Source of the DNA: Prinia subflava
Lineage: Eukaryota > Chordata > Aves > Passeriformes > Cisticolidae
Length of the DNA stretch: 64,000 nucleotides
Assembly: GCF_021018805.1 (NCBI RefSeq)
Contig: NC_086247.1
Span: 142,348,102 to 142,412,101, forward strand
Direction of reading: 5' to 3'
The translations under genes were made by a program, and so were the position numbers. Below the pieces are notes generated by a model. That model was given only the letters and a program-made list of their open reading frames with translations. It searched no databases and was not told where the DNA came from. Positions 24,413 through 39,400 of this stretch are shown here, one piece after another (the stretch's first letter is position 1; the number at the start of each line of letters is the position of its first letter).

Positions 24413-27400
24413 GAGGCATGTATTTAGCAACACACTGTCAAAACAAGTCATCATTTTTCAGGAAGAGATAATGTGACTGGAATTTACAAGCACCAGAACC
24501 TTTGCCATGTTTGATCATCAGCATAAAACTCTGTCTGCCTCCTACTGCCAGATTTCCTCAAACTTGGAACTTTTCCATGAGTATGATTGCACAGCCCAGT
24601 AAGTCACCATTTCTTAGGTCAGCTCTTCTGATGTGAAACCCTCACCCACCTTCCACTTACAAAGAAGAAAGGGAATGTCTTTGTGGTTTTTTTCACAATT
24701 ATTACTCAGACATACATGTTTATCTTTAAAATCAAACCAAATAACACATAAAGATTGTTTTTAAAAGAGAAATACTGTGTAAAGAATATGGCCTTTTACA
24801 TTACCTATAAAAATACCTTTCGTTTCTGACTCATGACCACTGTACAGCACGTGGCCATGTTCTGAAGGGCAAGAGCATGTCTGGATGGTAACCAAATGTT
24901 ATCTCATTCTCTGACTATTTTAAAATATTCATTAACGTGAACCCAAGCTTGTAAAATGGAATAATTATTTTAATACTTTTATCATCATTCATAACATAGC
25001 AGTTGCATGCTAATGAGCAAGAAACAGTCTCATTGCAAGAAATAACCCCATTGCTGTAAAATACCTGAGGGAAACTAGAGGAAGTTGGAACTAACTCATT
25101 TCAGTGAAACTGTATAAGACAGATTGGAGTAAACCAGAAAGCATGTGATGGTTATATTAAAAGCATTCCCTTGTTGAAGATTTGTATTCTATTAAAGTCA
25201 TAGTTATGTTCTTTGCTCCTCCATCAGAGAAAAAAGGGTGAGTTCTTCCACTCCAAAGCCCCTCGACCTCATTATGCTAGGAAATAGTTTCATGTTAGAA
25301 AAACCATAAATATAATTTAACTAATCTGCTTCTAAGTACATATGAACTTCTGGCATCCACAGCTATAAGGAAGTAGACTGAAACTAAATCTAGGAGCACA
25401 TGTAGGGTTAAAAATGAAGAGGTCATCCACTAGAACAGAACTATGCTTATTACCATTTTACTTGAAATGCATTTGTAGACATGGTAAATTTTCCCAGATA
25501 TATCTTCTGAAACCAAAGGCCTCTTTTAAATTTTTCTTTTAATTCAGGTTGTTGATTCTAGATGCTGTGGGAAAAGAATTCTTGCAGTGATTTAAGCAAG
25601 CACCCAGCACCCATGTAAACATTTATCCTTCTACGAAGTGTGATGTTATTTTTTTGCAAACATTTCCATGTCTTTTATGTTCCTTGGTGCTAGGCTATTC
25701 AGTCCCACATGATTTTTACCATCTTCTCAAAGGCTGCAGTCACTTTTTATTGCAGTCAGCAGTTTCGTTTGATTTGTAGGACAAACGCTCTTAGCACTTG
25801 GGGTATCATTCTTGCATTCAGATTTCACAAAATGAAATAGAGCTAATTTCATTGTCTCTGGTACAGGATTCCCCACAGTCTCAAAGGACATAATCTACTG
25901 AAGCACTAAAACTCCACACTTGGAATTGTATCTGGAGACGATGTCCAAGAATTGATTAAAGAAGGAGTTAGTTTTTTTGAATAATTAAGGGAAATTCACC
26001 ACTTAAATGTCAGAAACTGAACTGAGAGGCTCAGTGAGGATTCTGCATATGCTAAGCATTCCACATATTGTCATGGGAGAAATGAAACGTTTGAACACTA
26101 ATTTTGTTATTTGTGAGATATATGTGCTTCTGTAGGATGAGCGTCACTCTAAAAGTGAAGAAGGCTTTTGCTAGGTTCTTAAGTTGAATGTTTGAATTAT
26201 GTCTCTTTGGTAGACATCAACAGCTTTGGAAAATCAAGAAAAGTTGAGAAAAATCATGAAGACAAAGAATTGATGAAAGGTTTTAAATAATAATTATTCT
26301 GTGTATAATGTCAGACCTGAACTAATTTGCTTGCAGGGTGGTCAAACAAAGAAGTAATAAATGACAACTAATCCACACCTATAAAGTGAACTGTGGCCAC
26401 GGTGTGTTTGAGGATCCTCACTGTGTATGACTTGATACTGGGAATATTTCACTATGCCATGACAAATGTGATGCTTGTTTACCTTCACTGCTTCCTTTCA
26501 CTCTATACTGACTTCACTCCACTGGAAGTAAATTTGCATCTGGCACATGGATTATAATGAATGGTCATTAAACCTTAATTATCATCTGAATCTTAATTAT
26601 CATCTGTTTATAATAAACGCTTTGAGACAAGGAAGTGCTTAAAGACCAGGATGTGCCAATATTTCAAGGCTGAAGACTTGGCTAAGATGAGCAAGATGGT
26701 GGTAAAGAGCTGCTTAGGAATTCAAAGGAACAAAGTGAGAGAAACATTATGGAATGGAAGTTTGCAGTTCAGGTTTTAGTAAAGAGGAAGGGACAAAGAG
26801 GGAGAGACAAAATTTTGAAGAGGCATACTTTGAAGTCATTCCTGAGCTCTTGAAGGTGTCTATCTATTGTTCAAAAGCTTAAAGAAAATTCAGAGTAATA
26901 AGGCAAGAAAATGATTTGAGCTGTTTCATTGCTCTGAGCAAAAGTTATGAATGGCTGGTTTGAGAATGGTGTTTGTTCCTAGTGGAGAATTAGAAGACAA
27001 TGAGCACTTGCCAAAGCTGTCTGTCAGAAAGGCCAAGGAGTACAGGAGCAGACTCTGAGGAGTTCTGCCTTATGTCATCTACTTGTCAGTATCCAGACTG
27101 TTCATGTCCAAGGTAGATGCTTTCATCTACTCATGTGAATCCCATCCAAGGCACTTGCTGTACATGAGTCAAGCACGTGAGGCCCAAGCACAGCAGTCAG
27201 TCAAGTGCCCAGAGACAAAGGGAACACTGCCAGGCCTGGAATAATATAGACTGTCCATTTAAAATGTCATCAAAGTTTTAGTGCTCTTGAGAGAGTGAAA
27301 TAATCCATCTATTAATTAAAATTAACAGGATCTGACTAATCACTCTGTACTTCTTTGTAAATCCAACCCCTCACTTCCTCCCACTTTCAAATGTTCACAA

Positions 27401-30400
27401 TTTTATAAATCTATAAACTTTGTTCCTTGAATTGTTTTTTTAATGTAAATCCACAGAGACTGGATTTTTGAAATTTGGTCATATCCTTGAAAATGCATGA
27501 TTCATAATCTGTGTATTTCAGAATATTTCTATGTCTTACCCCAATTTACTCTACATTTCAGTCTTTCTCCCTCAAAGACTCTAAGTAAATCCATGCTCTG
27601 CAGCCCACAAGTCCGCATGATCTCAGCTGCACCACAAGACTCATGACCATGAGTCAGGAGTTATAAACTGTAATCACCTCCCTGGGAAGAGGGATGAGTG
27701 AAGACAGCCCTTGGAAACTCTAGTTTATTACCCACCCAGCTCCTTGGTAGTGAGCAACAAACACAGCATAGAGGTACATCAGACTCTGTACCTGCCTGCA
27801 GCCTCAGCCAATGAGCTCTTTACATAACTTTGTATAAAACCTCACGTTTTTATAGTGAGAACCTCTAAGGAATACAAGGAAACTCCTTGAATATCAGCAT
27901 TGTACAAAAAGACCAGTTCTTCTCGTGGGAACATCAGTCCCACTTGCAGCCCTTCCCCAGGGAATCACCAGAAGTCGGTGATCACACAACACAAGAAACA
28001 CAACTCCTGACAGAACCCACAGCTATGGCAGATAAAGGTTGTAACAAACCTGAGACATGAAGCTTATTAAATCTTTCAGAATTTATATTATCATTCACTA
28101 CTGTTGATGGGGACATTCCTGGGAACTATATAAACATCCAGCTACCTTTTAATCTTGCTAGGTGTTCAGCCTTAAAAGCATTCTTTCCAAGAAGTTTTAA
28201 TATTTACCAACTCTATGCAACAATATATTTCTTTTTATCTGTTGATTTATCTTTTGAATTTACCACTTTTTAATTTCATAAAAGCCCCCATATCCTTGTG
28301 TTACGAGACAGGGAGAACAGATGCTCCTGATCTATTTCTTCTATACTTTTTATTATTTTGCACTTTTTTTATCACATTCCCTTATTCATCTTTTTTATCC
28401 CAATGCTTTCAATTTCTGTTATGAGTTTCTCTACCACTCTATTCATTGTATAAATGAAGATTAAAAATGAAATAATTTTAAAATACTTAAATCAGATAAA
28501 ATGGCTGAAGCATAGAAAATAATAAATTGTAAACATTCGTGTTCAATTTTTTTTCAGTCTCCAATGATACCAAGGATGGAAAATATTAGTAACAAAGTAT
28601 TTTGTTTCAGACAAAATCAACCTCAATAAAGAAAATTAATCTTGTTGTTATTATGTATAGAAATACAGATAAATACACAAACCTACTTATCCATATACAG
28701 AGATCCAAATATATAAATGTACACATGTTCATACAATATGTTTGATTTACCTCCAGGTATTACGAGTCCTTTGGCCACAGGTCAATGACATGAATGAATT
28801 AGAATTGTGGGGACAAAGATCTGACAGTTCATGATACACCACAGCATGTTCCAGACACTGAAATTTATTTGCCAGACTGTTTTAATAACACAGACAATAA
28901 TATGACTGAATTCTAGTTAAAATACAATATTCATGGTGTTATAGAGCAAGTAACACGCTGCCTATAAACCTGTTCTGTTAGCAGGAAAATTAAGGATGGG
29001 TCTTACACCAGCTGCTGAACCCAATCTTGCAATCATCACAAATAAGTAACTTTACTCAAATGCATTTATCTTGGCCATGTTAGCTTTCTCATCTTTAATC
29101 TAGGCCCCTGCTTCATTTGATTTATTGCAATCATTACCCTCCTAAATCACAGCCTGAGACACCTTTTCGAGCTCAAATAGATAAATATTCTGCTTTCCTA
29201 CAAGTAACCCCATACATTTATTTATTTTCTTACTCTGCAGTTGTCCTTTTATGTTATAAATGACAGTGAGCGCACTGTATTTGAACAGTAAAACCGTTAC
29301 TCAGTCTAGAATTTCAGCTTCCACATGAAACATGGATTATAATATGGTTTACAGCACAATCTTTGGCCACATTAGTGTCTTAAATCACCACCAGATTCCA
29401 TCTGTCTCTATTTGATCAACACACAGAGAAAATGAGAGCCAAGATATAACAAGCATTTGCTGAAACTTTTTATGAACATGTCCAGTTTATTTTGCACTTC
29501 AAATAGATGGAGGCAAAACCAGGAGTGAGGAACATAATCTCATGTGATTAATCTCCATTCCCATCACCATTCAGCAACACACTCCGAGTCAGTCTGTGCA
29601 CCAGGTTCATATTTGCTGAAGCAGAGATGAGCTTGGGAACCATGGTGTGTGCACAGCCTGGCATTGATTCTGGTTCTCCACACTACCCTGGGAGAGTTCA
29701 GGAGGAGGACAGCTCCCTTAAAGAAGACAAGTGAAGAGCATATTTGCATTTATTCACCATCCTGTCTAACCCAAAGGTTTCTGCTGTCCCTGCTCCCTTA
29801 TGAGTCATTGGGCATCCCCACCTGCATCTGGGCATCACTATTTTTGGAATCAGCTGAAGACAGGGCATGGTTTCCCAGAGAAGGAAAAGTCTTTCCTCTC
29901 CTGCTCTGTTCACCTGCACCACAGTCAGCACAGTTGGATCAGTCAGCAGTGTCTATCCAGCATCTGCAGTACAGTATCTTTTACTGGGAAAAGACAAATC
30001 TAATCTTTTCATGCAGTGGAGATAAGACCAATTCCTTAAAAGTGCAAGCAAAGAACACAAAACTGATATCTTTCTGTACTGCAGAGGCACCTCCTTGACA
30101 CAGATTTTCCTGGTTTCAGCTGGTTTAATGTAATGCATGCTGAGTTTCACTCCATGATTATAGAGTATCTAAGTGAGAACGCTGAAAAGAAAATAATAAG
30201 TCAATACTATACAAATTCTAAAGATTTCCAAATGAGACCTGATTTTTTTTCTTTCTAATACAGAACAGAGAGCAAAATGCTGGCAACTTTTAAGAGTCAA
30301 TCAGCTGCACAATTTCCATTCTCCACTTAAACAACTGAAGACAGTTTTTTTTTTTTCTTTTTGGTTCATAAATATTCACAACAGAATACTTTTATTTTGA

Positions 30401-33400
30401 AAGTTTTTCAAAATTACATGTACCCTAAGAATGAGTCAGTTTTAGGGTTTTTTTAAACACCAAAAAATTTAAGTCCAGTTCTGTAGGTGTGCAGACTGAT
30501 GTATTCCTTAGAGACAACAATGGCCATGCTATTGAAATCAGGTTCAATGCTTCAAATATACCTTTGTACCACATCAACTTTTCTGGGTATGAATTCTTGA
30601 AATTACAGATCTAGTGTATATTTACCCCACCCACAGTCCTTATAAGAACAACTATTTCTGCTTGTGTGAGGGAGGCAGGTTTGTGTGCAAGGAAACAGCA
30701 TATGCTTCTACAAAAATCAGTTTTCTCTCAAAGCCACATTCTGTCAATATACTTCAGGACAGGCAAAGTTGAAGATAGGCAGATGTGTCCCTTGCTTGCA
30801 GGTTTGGGGATGGCAAATTCAAGTCTTGTTTAGATCCACTGGCAAGGGGCTTGACAGCAGCAGCAGCAGCAAGCAGAAAGCCTGTCCTTGCATATATGAC
30901 ATAACGAAGAAACCTTGACTCTAAAGAGACATTATTGGTGTGACCATTGCAGATAATTTTTTTTCTTTCATTTGAAAGGTCAACAACCATTTCAGGTCAA
31001 CAACCTGCAGTACAATTCCCTCATAGCAAGAAGCTAATTCTAATTTAAGTCACCCACTCCCTTCTCCAGATGCTCAGCAGAAGGGATATCTGAAAGTCTG
31101 CTGGGAGCTCAGGGCCTGAGCCAAAGCCCAACAAAGCCAGGAGGTTCCTGCCCCAAACCAGAATGAATCATCCATCCTGCAGCATTTTCACACTTTTGAG
31201 TTTGCCCAGTCAGTATCAGCTGATCAAGTCAGGTAGCCAAACATTTATCACACCCCACTCCACCCAGCCTGACCCCGTGGCTGTGAAATGTGTCTGTGCT
31301 GCACCAAGGAAATGCAAAAGCCTGAGAAGACATTCCAATTCAGGTTTCTGCTAACTCTGAACGAAAACTGCTGGCAACTGTTGTAATAAAACCTGACAAG
31401 CTGTCACTCTGCCTACAGTGAAGAGAGAAAAGCTGTGGTTTTACACAAGGACCTGTCCAAATGAAAGAAAACAAACATTGAAACCACACATTTAAGAGGT
31501 TGCAATGAAAACTGACTCGATAATTAAAAGAAACTTTTCAACTGAACAAATGATACCACTTAGAGCTTTTTTTTTATAGCTGTTGCCAGCTATTAAAATT
31601 CCTCAGAGGGACATTTTTAACTGTGAATTTTAGTGTTTTCTGTAGGTGGCAGCTGGGTACACCGAAGACCAAGGCACGAGGCCAGCACAGGGGACAGGGA
31701 GGTGGCTGCCTCCAGTGCCCTGCTCCCTCCTGACCAGGCAGATATTCCCATTAGGAATGAGAGTCTCCCAGCCTATCCCATCCTGGTCTCTCTGTCTGCT
31801 GACACTGCCAGAGGGTCGTTTTCAAATAGAGACAAGAGTGCATCACAAATGCATAAACATGTCAAAACGAGACTGTTTAAAACTCTGTTTTATTACACTG
31901 GAGCTTGCAGCAGTGATCAGGAATGACTGATGAGTCTGGGTTTCGGGTTTGAGGATGGCCAAGTTTTCATTAAGTTACATCATTTTTGGCCTTGACCATT
32001 TGCTTTTATGTTTTTAAAGTTTTTTGTTGGCACAGGCCTTATTGATCCCCATCCAACTACCCATCTCAAAATAGGTTTACCTCATGTTTTTCAAGAGAGG
32101 TTTTATTAGCATTGTCTAGTGGTGAGAGGAAAGCTCAAAGAGCCCAGTTTAGCTGTTAGTCAGAAAATGCCATGCCACTGATGTATTAAAAACCACTGCA
32201 GTAGGTCAGAGGAAGAAAAAAGGGAGGAAAATAAGAAATGAAAGAGTAGATTCTTCCATAATTAATAGATCACAGAGCTCTTCACTATTAATATAAATTC
32301 AATTCAGCTACCTTTGTGTCCTGGACCTTCTTATTCTGTGTATGTAACTGTTTTTCATTATTAGCTGTTCCATCAAGTCTTTATTTAAATGCTTTCTGTC
32401 ATGAACCCATCTTACTCTGTCCTCTAGGAAACATTTGCTCATTCTAGGTGCAGAAAGGATAATGAAGTCATCCATTACAGGCTCTGGTCTACTCTGTCAT
32501 ACTCAGTTTATTCAGCAGAGATCTGTCTCGTGGATACAGGCACACTCTTGCAGTCCTTCCAGCAGGAGATAGAGTCCTGACAGCATTTTTGTAGATAAAC
32601 TCCACAAGCCACATTCCTGTAGGTGCTTTTGTGTGCTGCCTGCAGGGCTGCTACCTGCCAGCTCAGGCAGAGAATTGCTCAGACACTCCAGGAATCATTT
32701 CCCAGCACAGCATCCCGGGTATTTCCCCAGGCTGGATGGCAGTGCTCCCCAGGGGTTACAGCTCCTGCTCTGCCAATCTCTTCCCAAGGGGTTTTTCCTG
32801 AGTGCTATGCCCCAAAAGCTTTCCCCTGTTCCTTGCCTGGATCCTGTTTAAGCTAACAGCTGGAAATTTTGTTTTGTAACAGAGGAAAGACAGTTCCTCT
32901 CCAAAATCCTTAAAAATTACCTATTCTGTGTTACAAATCCAGACAGAAAGTTCTAGCTTTGCAGGGAAATTGGAAAAAAAAGATTCCTGAAACCCTGTAA
33001 ATACTTTCCCTTCATTGGAAGATGTAGTTTAATGCTTAACATCAAGACAAAACTGAATGGACTTACTTTCACTTGGGAATGTCAATAATCTTTATTTAGA
33101 AACTTTTTATTCTGTGTATCATTTTAATTATAATAATGGCCAAAAATCCAGATTTTTAAAAAAAGACTGCAATGAAGGGTCTTCCCAGGATATGGAAGAT
33201 CCAATTTTCATTTTGTTCTAATTCTAAAATTCACAACTACATCCCAAGAGATTCCTATCTGACATAAAAGTCCCCACAAAGTCTTAGTGAAAGATGATGT
33301 ATCATTGTTTTTAACTGGTCACAAGTATTCAAAATAGCTGATAAATTCAAAAAGCTTCATAACAGAAAGAGTTTCTGTCACTGTAAGTTGAGAAGATGAG

Positions 33401-36400
33401 TGAAGAGAGCAAGAAAATGCCTATGGAATTTCAATTCATGTTCAGAAAAACACTTAAATCCTTGCTTAGCTTTCATCAGGGCCAAGATAAAGTTAAGTTA
33501 AATGTGGTTAATGTGCTTTCCTGAACAGAGATAATTTTCTGCATCAGGTTGTTAATGAACAAATGGTGAGACTTTTTTTTTCTGCTACATGTACAAATGA
33601 ATCAGAGTAATTCCCAACCAGCAAGTAATAAAACTATATTGTGAGGAATACCTTGCTAAGAAAATCTACTATGAAATGTTATATAAAAATAACAGATTGT
33701 TCTGCATTTGATTTCTCCAAATGATCTCATTTAAATGTAAATTTTAACTAAGTTATGCTTCCCTTGGTGGTATTACTGTTTAAACTAATTGCTGGCTGTT
33801 AGAACTCAAAATTGTGTGTATGCAGCTGTGAATAATAAATTTCTATCATCTCACTGAAGAGCCAGGTTTGTCTCTCTTGATATCTCTTTGTCTTCATGGT
33901 ATTATTAGAACTAGTTTTTACACTAAATAAAGTTCAAGAAAGGTCACATAAGAAATCTTAAAAATAGATTTTGTAAGAGATTAGCTAGGTCTCTTCCAAG
34001 GGAAACATCTGTAAGTTTGCAGAGTTTTGCCTAGAAGTCACTCTAAAATCATTTACTCTTGTCAGCACAAAACAACCTCTTGCAAATCTCCGATGCCTTG
34101 CTTTTAGTTTCCGTATACCTCATTTCTTTTTTCTGTCATAGGAGCAGTTTGATTTTTGCCAAAATTTACAGTATGAGGAGAAGAATCAACGGGACAGCTA
34201 ATGGATAAATGGTATTACTATGATATATCTCCTTTTTTCTTAACAGATTCCCTCCAATTTGGAGCAGGGAATGCTGCACATTCATGGCGTGGTTTGGATC
34301 CCAGGTCTGTTTGTGCCTCACAGTGGTGACCATGTGCAGAGATCAAGACCTGTCCCAGACAAATACACATAATACACATCCAAAAACCTTCCCTTTTGAG
34401 GCTTTGCAGAACTGTGAATGTTCCCCCTGTCCCCAGTGCTGAGCTTGCTCTCCAAGAGAGCTACACAGCAGTTCAGTGGCTGCCATTGGTGCAGAAAAGA
34501 ATAACCACAATATATAAATGATCTGACATAGGAATGACGAAGGCAGGAAGTGGCAGGTGATATAAACTTTTCCAAATTTATAGTTCTCCAAGGGGGACCT
34601 TGGAGAATTTCCATTTTGCATTGTGAAAATTTATTTCCAAAATTGCTCAAAAAAATTGTAACAGGAATGCTGTAAATGTAAAGAACAAATCTTGTGAGGT
34701 GCTTAGATAGTACATGCACAAAAACCCCAAACCAAACAATACAAAATCAAAAAAACCAACAAAACACAAATAAATAAATCCACAAAAAATGTAGACAGAT
34801 AAAACTTGAATGAGAGCACAGACAGGAAACAAAGTGTGAATTCTAGCTACTTCTGAGAAAGAGGAGACCTTAAAAAAAACAACCAAACCCTGTTACTTGA
34901 AAAACTAGGTGATCTGACTGGAACCCAATGTAGAGTTTACATGAATTATTCAAAAGCCAAACTACTGGTCTTCCTTTATGCATCTCTTGCCAGCAAAGCT
35001 GAAATATTTTACTTTGTCCATTTCCTTTTTTTCTGCCAATGCTACAAAATAAATTCATTCATTCATCCTGCTGTCACTATGCTTTAAATGGGGTTTCCAA
35101 ATAGTCATTTAACTTAAAATATGAGCTGAAGATGATAAGTTCTGACCGGAGGTGTGAGTTTTAATGATTTTAGAAACCAGCAAGTGGGCAGAATCTTTCT
35201 ACTTTGATTACCAATTGAAACCTAACCAAAGGGTAACCTCTCAGGGGCTGGCTATGAAATTCATTGACACCTTGCACCTCTTTCTTTGAAGAGGAAACCA
35301 CTTTGTGACTGGCACTTACTGGGTGACTTGTTGGCCATCCAAGCAGAACAGGTTTTAAGATTTGAGATTTTGAAACTGAATCTTTTTCCCAAGAGCTGAA
35401 GAGTGTGCAAGGTCCTTCTGCTGCTGTAGGTGATGGGGTGTGCTCCCAAGCTGGGAGTCCTTCCATTTCCCACATGGGTTTAAATTCACAGGTTAAAGCC
35501 CAACTTCAGCTTTTCTTGGCACTTTCTCTAGGACTGTCAGCAATGACAGTGTCATTACTTAATCACTGTAGCTCATTTGCTGCTGGTGGGTGTGTTTTTA
35601 GGCTCCTGCCCACAGTGCTAGGAAAACACTAACACAATGTAAAGAAACGGATCCTCCCTCAAATGCCATAAACTTTATGGCTTCCAAACTTAACACCTAC
35701 ACTTAACACACCCAAGAACAGTCAAATTGCACCCCAATAGTTACCAAGTCACCACAGAGCTACAATAAAGTGCTGCACCCTTTTTTACGTAAGTTCATGA
35801 TCCCCCACATTTAGAGAAAAAAGGATAGTGTTTTACAGTGGCATCCAGAAAAGCTTGATTTCTCATGCTTGTTGCTGAAATATAAACTGTGATTATTCCA
35901 GTCAATCAAGTTACATTTTATTTCTACAATGATTTTTTTTTCTCAAAATAAATTAGAACACTTCAACAACCATAAATTTTGCTCTACTTTCTAGTTTCCT
36001 AAAACAAATGGAAATTATAGAAACGTGTATCCCAAATATACAATGATATTTTGGAAATTAATCAGAGAATACAAAATTACGGTTCTGACAACAGCCATTA
36101 CATTTTCTACATTGCATAATGTAGTTGCTGCATAACTTGTTTTACTCCCCTTAAATCAGAGTTAAGGTAGCTTAGATGAAGTTTTATTAATGTTAACATA
36201 AAAGATGCCCACTGAATCTTCAATAGCCTGGGACAAACCTAAGAAAGATTTTTATTTTATTTGTTCTTGTTCTTGGGAAGTGAATTTACACAATTCTGAC
36301 AAAAAATATGTGCTTTCTCTTTGTCAAAGGAACAGCATTTTTCACTTTGTAATACTGTCTTCACTGAATCAAATTTATCAGGAGAGTCAGCAATTGTTAT

Positions 36401-39400
36401 ATTATAAAATCAGAAAAACAGTGCAGAAAACCCCTAAAACAGCATCAAGCAGGATGTGTAGTGTGGAAACAGTAAACCTTAGCCCTCCTTTTGGAGAGTT
36501 GCTCGAGCACTCTCCATAAATTATACCAGAATATCTTTTTATTTGCTTTTGTGGACTGCCTATGCAGCTATGGAACATTAGTTAAATTGAACCAATATAG
36601 ATATATCATTTCATACTATTGAAGGCAATTTTCATTAATTAGCATAATAAGAGGGAAATTACACATCTTAGCAAGGGCCACTTGAGCCATTTCCATGTCT
36701 GGGCAAGGATTGTTTTCAATCAACCTGGAAAGCACCAGTGAATGAAGCTGCTGCCGTGGAGCAGCCTCACTTCCAGCATAACTCCTTTTATCCATGACAT
36801 TTGCAAACGGGGTTTCTGAGATCCACACCACATGAAAGGATTTCTTCTGACTGTTTCGGAAAGTTTGTGGTCTATGTGTTTGCTCACAGTCATCGTAGAA
36901 AGGCTGATTCAATGACTGCATGTTTTTAGTGGTTGGGAGTTTTTTCTCCCTTTCCTGTCATGTGAGAGAAGATGAAAGAAGAACCTAATTACTCTAGGTT
37001 TAAACTTCTTCATATGAAGGACACTTCGCTGTGACTTTGAACATTAATACCGCTAGAAAACACAGAGACAATAATTCTCATTTACCATATGCAGGTTCAG
37101 ATGATGCACTGAATGAAAGGATGCAAAACTATAATTATATATGTGTGTATACACACACTTACATGTCTTGTCAGAAAGTGAAAGGAATGTTATAATAGCT
37201 GCTAATTAACTTTTGCAGCATGAGTAAAGTTGGTAAAGTATTTTGAATTATGAGAAGGCAAAAAGCCTTGCCGCTTCTGAACTGTGAAAAAAAGTGATAT
37301 GAGCACTTTGGCCCCTAGAAAGATCACTCAAAAAACAGATAAACTTTTATTTGAAACTTGGCATGTGAAAAATGGCTAGTGATCCTGTTCTTTGATGCAC
37401 TGTAAAGGACTTGGTTGTCAGGCAACACAGGGCAACTAGCAGCTAAAGAGGCATAGATCTGAACTTCTAAAAAATGTTGTCGTATATGCACATAAAAAGT
37501 AAATCTAAGGATCTGTCACTGGAAATGTCTTGTAGCAATATTATTTTTCATTTATTATGGAGAGTTTTTTTCATTTTCAGGATAAGGCTTCATTTTGGTT
37601 AAACACAAGAAAGAGAGTAATTTAAAGGAAATAGAATTAATTTTTAAGAGATCCCAGAAATCAAAAAAATTTAATTTTTTGTTGATATTGTTTTACTAGA
37701 CTATATCAAATTTTTTTTCATTTTTCATGGTTCTTTTATTTTTGAGTAGATGAAAATGCTACTTTTCTCAAATAGATGCAGTAGAAAAGTAAAGAAACTT
37801 CTGACACATACATTTATATATTATCCATGTAGCCATGATTCACAAGCTTTTAACAGTGGAAAACTAGGACATGCACACCAGGACAAGGAGCTAAACTCTG
37901 TCTTTGGCTAAAGGTTCTCATGTAGATAAGTCCTAATTACTCACTTAGAGCTTGCTTGATACCTTTATCTAGAGTGAGCAATGCCCAGCTTCACCAAGAA
38001 TTTTATGAAGACACTGGAGGAATGCTGACTGAAAAGAAAAATATGAAAATCTGCCTTGCTATATGAATTCAATCAAAACTTGTATGTACCACAGCCTGCA
38101 TTCATTTTGAGGAATCTAAGTTAGACAAAAACTGACAGTAAGTTTTATTCGTGTCACAAAGTATTGTCCAGCAATTGTCCAAAAGAATTGTCCAACCTCT
38201 GAGCAAAATGATGCATTTTATTAAAAATACCGCCCCCCCGCCCCAAAACACCAACAAAACAAGACAAAAAAATCACCAATGAAAATTCCATTTACAGAGA
38301 AGATTTGCAGTGGAAGTTTTGTTCTACTCAATCCAGATTTTTAAATCTCCCAGTTCTTTTTTGATTTTTGGAACCTTCCTCTTGCCTTCACATGAAGGAC
38401 ATCACTCATTGACAGTGGGATCATCCAATTTTCCACATTTCAAGTAAATCAACTTTCCTCTTGGCACAAAACATGCAGGATGATGATGGCTTTGCCCAGC
38501 ACCAAAGCAGTCCTGCCATAAAGCCCCGTGTCACTCACTCTGTTTATTGCCCACAATCCTGAGGTATGCTGACGTGTGCTTCACCAGCCTTTGAGCCAAA
38601 CCTTTCTGTTATTCATTACTTGGCTTTCCGTTCTCCCCAGCACATGTGCAAGGTTGTAGCATCTGAGGAAACATGCTATTTTCTTTTTATAATAATCAAT
38701 ATCAACATCCACTCCAGGTTGCATCCTTCTCAAGTAAGAGACTTCCAAGGAACAAATAAATATCACTTTATGCTCCATTAATTAGCATTTCTTTTGCAAT
38801 GGCCAAAGGCAAGGTCACAGAGACTTGAAAAGGAGGTACTTTTGTAAACTTCAACAAATTTAGTGTCCATGCTTCTCTGAACAAATCAAAAACAAGCTGC
38901 TTTTTGCCTAGAATTTTAAAATGTGAATTAGTCACAAAAAGCTTCTCTGGCTTTGATTCTCCATTTGGATTACCTGCAATTGCTTGCAAGCACTTAGATG
39001 CAAATAAGCACAATTTCCTTTCAAGATGAAAGACTTATTGGATGTCAGATTTTATCTCTGACAATCACAACTCTATATGCATAAGCCTAATGCTGTATGT
39101 TCGTGCAGTCAGAGCTCTGCGTTTACTGTGTTAAACAGAAAGTAGGTCATTGCCACATAGTAAGTGAATGAGCATAACAGTATAAGAAATCAATAATTCT
39201 CTCTTGAGGCTTCAACAAGAGAAGTAGGGAAAGAGATTGGATTAATTCTACTGAAACAGTGTGGTTGGTCATTATTCTTTATGTGGATCAATATGAATTG
39301 AGTCTGAGCTATTCTAAAATGTACTGTTACTTTCCAGAAGGCAGGGAGCTATTTTGGTGATGTGCTCAAACCATAATAGTTACATTTGTCAGATTATCCA

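Noticed and set aside
27638..27655. CTCATG/CATGAG inverted repeat
   Set aside because: Six-base arms with two-base loop are expected by chance in a window of this size.
34318..34719. 133-codon minus-strand frame
   Set aside because: No recognised domain, low-complexity neighbourhood, and such a length can occur by chance in 54 kb of AT-rich DNA read in six frames.
37142..37157. 16-bp palindrome TGTGTGTATACACACA as a protein-binding site
   Set aside because: It is a simple alternating TG/CA tract. Palindromy follows from composition.
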